Assembly: GCA_003550325.1 (NCBI GenBank)
Contig: QKWP01000252.1
Coordinates: forward strand, 230,226 to 294,225
Direction of reading: 5' to 3'
From: Gigaspora rosea
Taxonomy: Eukaryota > Glomeromycota > Glomeromycetes > Diversisporales > Gigasporaceae
Length of the DNA: 64,000 nt
Shown: piece after piece, positions 58,266-64,000 of the stretch
Position numbering within the stretch: position 1 is the first letter of the stretch
Layout of the letters: every line of letters starts with the position of its first letter
Notes under the pieces: model-generated
What the model was told of the DNA's origin: nothing
What the model saw: the letters and a program-made list of their open reading frames with translations, nothing else
The model's database searches: none
Translations under genes and position numbers: made by a program

Positions 58266-60014
58266 TTAAGCCGATTTTTTTTTGGTATTAGATCTAGTCG
58301 TTGCACCGCCTTTTTTTTGAGCGGTGGCTTCCTTTTTTTTAGTTAGTGCCTCTTTCTTTTTTGCTGCCACTTCTTTTTTTTGGGCTGCCGCTTCTTTTTT
58401 TTGAGCTGCAGCCTCTTTTTTTCTTTTAATTTCTTCAGCTTTTCGTTCCGCTTCCTCATTCAACTCATTCAACTGACGCCAGCTTTCCTCTTCAGTTAAA
58501 AGCCGTGCAAATGGAAGTGTCTTTCGCTTTTTTTTAGGCGGGGTCGACATAGGTTCAGGTTGGCTTTCAGAACTCGTATGATCAGGTGTCACTTGAGTTT
58601 GAGCCTGAGGAACTGGATACTTGAGTGCTAAACGTAATGCACATGTACCAGGGCTCTTGTAAGTTTCCAATTCCTCACTAAGTTTTTCAACCTGAGATCT
58701 CAACAAATCATTCTCGTTTTTTAATATAATATTTTCTTCGTTTAAACTACTAACATTTAGACGAGTAAAGCGAAGATGATTTGGTTGAGCAAGTAATGGC
58801 GAAATTAAAGGTGGGTTAATGGGTTCGTTAAATTGTTCGGTTAATAAAGAAGGGTCTAAACGATCGATACTAATCGCACTAGGATTAAATGGCCATATGC
58901 CAGTGGTTCTGTAGGCGTTGCAAATTGCTAGTGGTGTATAGGTCTCAACAAAAACGGGACCAAGAATCTTCGCGAAGGTATGCTTAGTTACTATTTTACC
59001 ATTATTAGTATGATACTTTTCGCATGCTTTACTATAATCTTTTTTTAATTTTGCGAACGGAATCTCGGACGGCTGTAAAACATGCGTCGTATGAGGTGGT
59101 AGAGCAAAGAGAAGGATATTATTTTGGCGACAAAAGTTTACGCTCATGTAGTTAATATGACTTTTGTGCCCGTCGAGTATTAATAGAACTGGTCGAATGG
59201 GTGGGATAGAATTTATAAAATGGTTTAGGTACATTTGGAAAAGACCTTCACGCATGTACCCAGTATCCGTAAACCCCATAACAGCTCCGGGAGGTGCACC
59301 ATCTAATAGGCCAGGGATTGCACGAACACCTTTATAAATGAATAAAGGTGGTATGCATGAACCAGCAGCTGAAATCGTGGGTGCTACTGAAATATGTTCA
59401 GTATTATTTCCATGTGCGACTTTGTGAACCTGGCGCGCACCTTTTTTTGCAATAACTTTTTCAGATTTTGGAATAAGGACGAAACCAGTTTCGTCCATAT
59501 TCCAAATCTGTGCAGCGGTAAGCGAATTTTCATTGATGATTTTGCCAAGTTTTTCAAAATAATCTTTCACAATTGTCGCATTGGCCTTTTGTGCTCGCGC
59601 TTCTGATAACTCTTGGGGAGTACGAAACGACAGCTCAGGGTGATCTCTCATGAAACGTACCCACCAATCATGACCCGGTCCATTATTATTAAAAGGGTGT
59701 GATCGCTTGTTTAATCTTAAGATTTCCATCACACAATAATTAACGCCAGATCTTGTTAGGCCAAATCCAAGCTTCTGTACATTAATACAATAGCCCGCAA
59801 GTTGTTCCTCCTCATGCTCGGTAAGTATAGTTGGTGGGCCAGTACGGTTAGGAGGGTTGCCATTTTTTACGGCACGTCTAAGAGATGCCTCTGGGATTCC
59901 AAAACTTTTAGCAACACTATTGATACTTGGGCGAGAGTTAGAAGGGTATTTATTTATTTCGTCAAGAGCCTCACGAATAGTGTTACGTCGATTAATGTAA
60001 GAGACTGAAGGCAT
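58266..60014 (-). CDS. Pogo-family transposase
   Basis: 582 aa, one exon, no breaks. Residues about 8-55 form a psq/CENP-B-N-like helix-turn-helix (INSVAKSFGIPEASLRRAV). Residues about 58-140 form a second Tc5/CENP-B-type DNA-binding domain ending GHDWWVRFMRDHPELSFRTP. The DDE_1 catalytic domain covers about 150-375: D174 in NMDETG, D281 in LILDGHKSH, and a third acidic residue E317 in THVLQPSEIP, where this family usually has Asp in LQPLD. A leucine zipper-like helix (425-452), a basic nuclear signal PPKKKRK (492-498) and a lysine/alanine tail with an eight-residue period (530-568) follow. It would bind the terminal repeats and cut and paste the element at TA. The first ATG gives a start directly before the HTH. 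Activity is inferred from intactness only. Confidence 0.94.
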   Translation of the reverse strand: MPSVSYINRRNTIREALDEINKYPSNSRPSINSVAKSFGIPEASLRRAVKNGNPPNRTGPPTILTEHEEEQLAGYCINVQKLGFGLTRSGVNYCVMEILRLNKRSHPFNNNGPGHDWWVRFMRDHPELSFRTPQELSEARAQKANATIVKDYFEKLGKIINENSLTAAQIWNMDETGFVLIPKSEKVIAKKGARQVHKVAHGNNTEHISVAPTISAAGSCIPPLFIYKGVRAIPGLLDGAPPGAVMGFTDTGYMREGLFQMYLNHFINSIPPIRPVLLILDGHKSHINYMSVNFCRQNNILLFALPPHTTHVLQPSEIPFAKLKKDYSKACEKYHTNNGKIVTKHTFAKILGPVFVETYTPLAICNAYRTTGIWPFNPSAISIDRLDPSLLTEQFNEPINPPLISPLLAQPNHLRFTRLNVSSLNEENIILKNENDLLRSQVEKLSEELETYKSPGTCALRLALKYPVPQAQTQVTPDHTSSESQPEPMSTPPKKKRKTLPFARLLTEEESWRQLNELNEEAERKAEEIKRKKEAAAQKKEAAAQKKEVAAKKKEALTKKKEATAQKKGGATTRSNTKKKSA

Positions 60015-60963
60015 ATTTAATCTATTACGAAGTTATAATATGGTCTTTAAACCACAACGTTTGCTTTTACTAATAAAATATGAAAGTATAGACAGTGTTC
60101 GCTTAATATGAATAGAAAGGTTTATACACGTAATTCCTTTATGAAATGTGCGAAATAAATATTGCAAAGGTTTAAATTTATTGGCCCATCCAAAAAACGC
60201 GTTTAATTAATGAAGGCAAACAAAATTTTCGATTAAAATGAAATCGGATTAAAATGAAATCAGATTAAAATGAAATCCGATTATAAAAAAAATCCGATTA
60301 TAAAAAAAATTTAACCCACCAAAAAATAATTTTTTGTTCATAGTTTTTAGAGTTAAATGTTAAGGATAGAGGTTAGTTCAGTGCAGAGTTTATATTAAAC
60401 AAGATAAATGGGTTTTAAAGGGCTAAATCGAAACCCATATTTTATTTTAATCCGATTTCCGACAATTAATTTTATAAATAGTGCCCGGGACATTATTTTG
60501 AGGCACACAATTTCCGGAGATCTAAGAGTTTATTTTGACGAATATAAAAATATTGATTAAATTAGCTCTTAGTTCTGGAAATTGTGACTCAAATAATGGC
60601 TTCAGTGACGATATGGTAATTGTTACAAATTAAAGTAATTAAAATACTAAATATTCAATGCAAGTTCAATTATAATCGTTTTTTTTTTGTTTTTAGCTTA
60701 AAAAGAGCCATGACATGTTATTACTAGTTTTTTTTTGCAGCACTCAAGTGTGTGTGCTTCGTTACAATGCATGGTTGTTGGTTCATCATAATACCCTATT
60801 CGTCATAATACCGCATTTCTTCGACCTTGTGTTCCTAACCAGGTACTAATCGGGTAATTTTTATACCATTCGAATCCTCTAATTGAGAGGAGTCGAATGG
60901 TACCAAAATCGTCCGGTTTGAATCACTGGATCACATGATATTTCAAATTCGTCAGAATACCCC
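60015..60963. other. Pogo right non-coding arm (transposase promoter side)
   Basis: Lies upstream of the transposase start. It contains GGATTAAAATGAAATC repeats (60236-60310), a weak TTAGG-like patch (60350-60375), the subterminal TTCGTCA-AATACC motifs and the hairpin module at 60835-60945. No other gene. Confidence 0.6.
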
Positions 60964-60990
60964 ACTTCGTCACAATACCCCAGTCTCCCT
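60964..60990. repeat. Pogo right terminal inverted repeat
   Basis: 27 bp, perfect mirror of 58023-58049. A further TTCGTCAGAATACCC motif directly precedes it. Confidence 0.92.
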
Positions 60991-60992
60991 TA

Positions 60993-61647
60993 TATAAATA
61001 TATCCTACAGTCTAATTTCAATTAAAAAAGTCTTTTTTTTAATCGTTTAAAGGTTCATATACTTGACAGTAAGTTGTTTTTTTATTAGCAAGCTGTTTAA
61101 TAAGAGGTTGTTTAGAAGTAAAGTGAAATTAACTTTGCTCATTCGGGCTTAAAAATGTGCATCTCAAGCAAACTTTTCTAAAAAATAAATATTTTTTTTA
61201 AATTTTATAGATAACAACTTCGATAGCTTGTTTACATTTAATTATGTTGCAAAAGTTATAGCGTTTACGAATTTTTGGAAGTTTACTAGTGACTCTTCAT
61301 GAAAAATATGGTTATTAATAATCTATTTATAGATTATATGGTATATTGTAACTGTATTAAAACATGGTAGATAGTCTATTTAGATGGTCAAAAAAAGCTA
61401 AAATTTTGATTGTAATTCTTGTAATAATTTTGCAAAACATTTTATTAATATATATTATTATATTAATTAAAATAAAAAAATAGTTATAACTTCGAAGATA
61501 TTTAGTTTTGTATATACATATCATAGTAAATATAAATTATTTTGATTGGCAAAATCTATTTTTAGTTTGGTACATTAGTGACCTACAACTTGCAGTTATG
61601 CTGTTATTTTGCTATATCATAGATCATATAAGATATCCTACCCTTAA
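60993..61647. other. AT-rich stretch right of the pogo element
   Basis: No gene or repeat structure was recognised. Confidence 0.35.
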
Positions 61648-61733
61648 GGGCACTGCCATTTATTATCTAATATTCATTTACTATAAGGGCTTACCCCACC
61701 CCCTAAAATATTATCTAATAAATGATAGCACCC
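61648..61733. mobile_element. Tiny Harbinger-like MITE
   Basis: An 86-bp hairpin: GGGCACTGCCATTTATTA is mirrored by TAATAAATGATAGCACCC, with TAA on both flanks (61645-61647, 61734-61736). It sits at the edge of the palindrome array. Confidence 0.6.
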
Positions 61734-61736
61734 TAA

Positions 61737-62264
61737 TTGCATTTTTAGTATTTTTATTAATAAAATTATAAAAAAGATTATGACAAAATTTTCAAATTAA
61801 TTCTAATTTTGTGCTCTAAAAAACTTGTTTAGAACATAAAAATATATCATGCTAGTATATTTAATTTTACATTTCTTAAAAATTTCAAAAAAGATACTAA
61901 ATTTTGAATTTTTTGATCAAAAAATTAAAAATTATGTATCTTTTCTAAAATTTTAAAAAATATAAAATTAATTATACTACTATAGTGTATTTTTATGTGC
62001 TGATCAAGTTTTATTAGAGCAAAATATTATAATCAATTAATAAAATTTTGTATATAATAGTAGTTTTAGTATTTTTATTAATAAAATTATAGAAAATATT
62101 ATAATCTTCAAAATTTTACCAACTTTGTGCTCTAAGAAAACTTGATAGTATATAAAAATACATTATGTCAGCATATTTAATTTTATATTTTTTAAAAATT
62201 TAAAAAAAGATGTTTAATTTTAAATTTTTGATCAAAAATCCAAAATTAAGCTTTTCTTTTAAAC
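61737..62264. repeat. Alternating palindrome array, right part
   Basis: The same X and Y palindromes as at 56150-57940: X near 61810-62010 and 62130-62264 (cut by the SINE), Y near 61740-61810 and 62010-62120. This shows the array was once continuous or duplicated on both sides of the pogo site. Confidence 0.75.
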
Positions 62265-64000
62265 TTTTTTTTTTCCAAGTCAAAGTGCCCACTTCGGGGG
62301 AAAGCTTTTTTATTCAAGATAATCAGATCCTGGACGCCCTACATGGAGGGACATCCGATATTTGTACATTGACAAGAGTACAACTAGCCTTACTTGCAAC
62401 TTTTGGTTGCCTATTTAAATAGCCACCCGAAGTTTCTACACTAGCTGTCATACCTGCAACCCACATACTGGCATTGCCTATTTAAACCCCTGATCTCTGC
62501 CTCCTGTCAGCCCATCTTGTATTACCAGAACACTGTTCCAGATGCTAACCAGTCCCCCTTATGACTAGTTTATCCCAGTAGGAAACTTGGTAGAGCAGTC
62601 CCTGTCCTACACAGGTATCACTACACTTCGGTAGCATACGCATTTGCTAAAACCAACACTTGCAGTTAGGGGTGGTACCTAACCACTATCACTACCTACT
62701 TCTGCCCTTGTAGAGTTCACCTGACCCTAGTACCGTCCTATTCTTCTTTCAGTTTCTTTCCTCCAGAAGTTTTCTTTCCCCGGTTGCCTTCCTACTTCCA
62801 ATCCAAGAATCCAGAAGGGTTGGTCTGCCCTGGCAAACCCAGGAGCTCCCTCTCTCTGGTACATGATTCTGAAACACATGTCCTTTTCCTCTGGTGCGAC
62901 CCCGGTGGTCTGGTTAGTAGGGCCTTCTATAAACCCTTTTGTCATAAGTTCACTTTTGGTCAGTCCACTGCCGGTCAGTCCCCGTCTGATTCCTATTAGG
63001 GGTGGCAATCAAATCGCTGACAATCACTTCACAGACATCAATCTACACTGACAATCATTTTACCGACAAGCTTTTTTTACTGACACAAAATCCGCTGACA
63101 CTTGATTTACCCACAAGTTCCTTTTCACTGACAATTTGATTTTACTGACACACACTTCACCGACAGTTACATTTACTGACAAAATCAACTTACCGATAAG
63201 CTCATTTTACTGAAAATAGAATAAAATGACAAGCTTATTCTACAGACAATACAATTCGTCGACAATACGATTTGCTGACAATACAATTGCTGACAATACA
63301 ACTCGTTGATATATGAGACCACAGCAATATAATAAACTACTAAGAATAATTACGTATTATGCAATTTATTAATAATGACAATAAAAATTGTATATTTTAT
63401 TAATGACGATAACAAGTATTTATTGTCACGGCTGATGCTAAAGTTATAAAAAATTTTTTTGGATGTTTTTTTCGTCTTTGTCTTATGGGTTAGGGTAGGG
63501 TTCGAGTATAGATTTCATATTTATAGAATATGTGGATTTTAGCAGGGCTTATAGTTTCAAATCGAGACCCTATGACTTCAGCATCAACTGTGATACTTAA
63601 GGCATCTGGTGAATTGTTTGTAGGTGAATTGTATTGTTGGTAGAATAATCGGGTCGGTAAATTCTATTTTCAGTAAAATGAGCTTGTCAGTAAGTTGATT
63701 TTGTTAGTAAATTCTATTTTCGATAAAATGAGCTTGTCGGTAAGTTGATTTTGTTGGTAAAATTAACTATCAGTGAAGTGTGTATTAGTAAAATCAACGT
63801 GTTAGTGAAAACATGCTTGTCGGCAAATCGAGTGTTGGCAAGTTATTTGTCGGTAAAAAAAGCTTGTCGGTAAAATGGTTGTTGGTATAGTGTTATGTCT
63901 GTGAAGTGATTGTCATGAAATAATACGAATCCTCCTATTAGGTGCTATTGAAAGTCTGGCTACCTCTCTACTCGGGACTTGCCAAGTATGGTTTCCCTTT
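62265..64000 (-). mobile_element. SINE, copy 3, split by a foldback element
   Basis: It runs on the minus strand with its A-tail seen as a T-run at 62265-62274, preceded by a CCCGAAGTGGGC-type stem-loop. The body matches the 9402 and 20193 copies (for example the complement of CTACCTACTTCTGCCCTTGT). It is interrupted at 63001-63932, resumes at 63943 and leaves the window at its 5' side, so the head is not seen. Open frames over it (such as 62727-63008) are not conserved between copies. Confidence 0.8.
63001..63932. mobile_element. Foldback element with arrayed TIRs and 10-bp duplication
   Basis: TCCTATTAGG occurs on both sides exactly (62991-63000, 63933-63942), joining two halves of the SINE. 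The arms of about 300 bp mirror each other, beginning GG...TGACAATCACTTCACAGACA. They are built from about 20-22 bp units such as TTTACCGACAAGCTT and TTTACTGACAA. The centre (63320-63600) is unique AT-rich DNA with GGGTTAGGGTAGGG at 63487. The duplication length points to MULE-type insertion. No transposase. Confidence 0.88.

Larger units (their letters stand above)
58023..60990 (-). mobile_element. Intact pogo/Tigger-type DNA transposon
   Basis: Perfect 27-bp TIRs (58023-58049 and 60964-60990, beginning AGGGAGACTGGGG) are flanked by TA on both sides (58021-58022, 60991-60992). It contains a full 582-aa transposase on the minus strand. The motif GGGTATTNTGACGAA occurs in both TIRs and again at 58232-58246 and, in mirror form, at about 60782-60796, 60799-60813 and 60949-60963. 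This gives a multi-site terminal layout. A hairpin module lies at 60835-60945. It is the only element here that looks structurally whole and coding-competent. Confidence 0.93.

Noticed and set aside
59394-60008. Plus-strand frames opposite the pogo transposase
   Set aside because: Shadows of the intact minus-strand transposase.

Overview
The window reads as nuclear DNA of an arbuscular mycorrhizal (glomeromycotan) fungus of the Rhizophagus/Gigaspora kind. The reasons are very high AT content, a single-exon F-box gene whose N-terminus is of the type greatly expanded in these fungi, LINEs with endonuclease-RT-RNase H layout, and dense nested DNA transposons. No rRNA, functional tRNA gene, operon or CRISPR array is present. 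Only one host gene is well supported (F-box, 42188-43681, +). A small possible spliced gene lies near 48.4-48.8 kb. Almost everything else is mobile DNA.

Layout. 0-4.8 kb: small MITEs, including a hAT MITE with an exact 8-bp target duplication (3456-3766), among unassigned AT-rich DNA. 4.8-7.1 kb: decayed LINE on the minus strand carrying a hAT MITE and a small MITE. 7.5-8.0 kb: possible Ty3/gypsy-like LTR fossil. 9.3-16.5 kb: nested nest. A long-TIR element (9290-16480) holds a tRNA-headed SINE (9402-10133) and a 4.6-kb hAT-type element (10562-15208), which in turn holds three smaller elements. 16514-22021: a whole Mutator (MULE) element with about 80-bp TIRs and an exact 10-bp target duplication, a decayed transposase, and a second SINE plus nested MITEs. 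24229-32020: apparently full-length but mutated LINE with a 12-bp target duplication. 32-40.1 kb: hairpin MITEs, an array of six giant palindromes (35.3-36.5 kb), Harbinger-like and hAT MITEs, and a possible Helitron 3' end. 40.1-44 kb: the quietest stretch, with the F-box gene. 44-52.8 kb: more Harbinger, hAT, Tigger-like and unassigned MITEs. 52.9-56.2 kb: decayed minus-strand LINE. 56.1-62.3 kb: alternating palindromic array flanking an intact pogo-type transposon (58023-60990) with an open 582-aa transposase. 62.3-64 kb: a third SINE copy split by a 932-bp foldback element with a 10-bp target duplication.

How the parts relate. The pogo transposon has perfect 27-bp TIRs, a TA duplication and repeated subterminal motifs. 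A MITE 46 kb away (12390-13222) has closely similar ends, so the two look like a driver and a passenger. A second theme cuts across families: a roughly 120-150 bp near-palindromic hairpin module opening with GATATC recurs inside at least six elements with unrelated termini, and is also the unit of the 35-kb palindrome array. Degenerate TTAGGG-like tracts also recur in the cores of several short elements. These cross-family shared cores are the least explained feature of the window.
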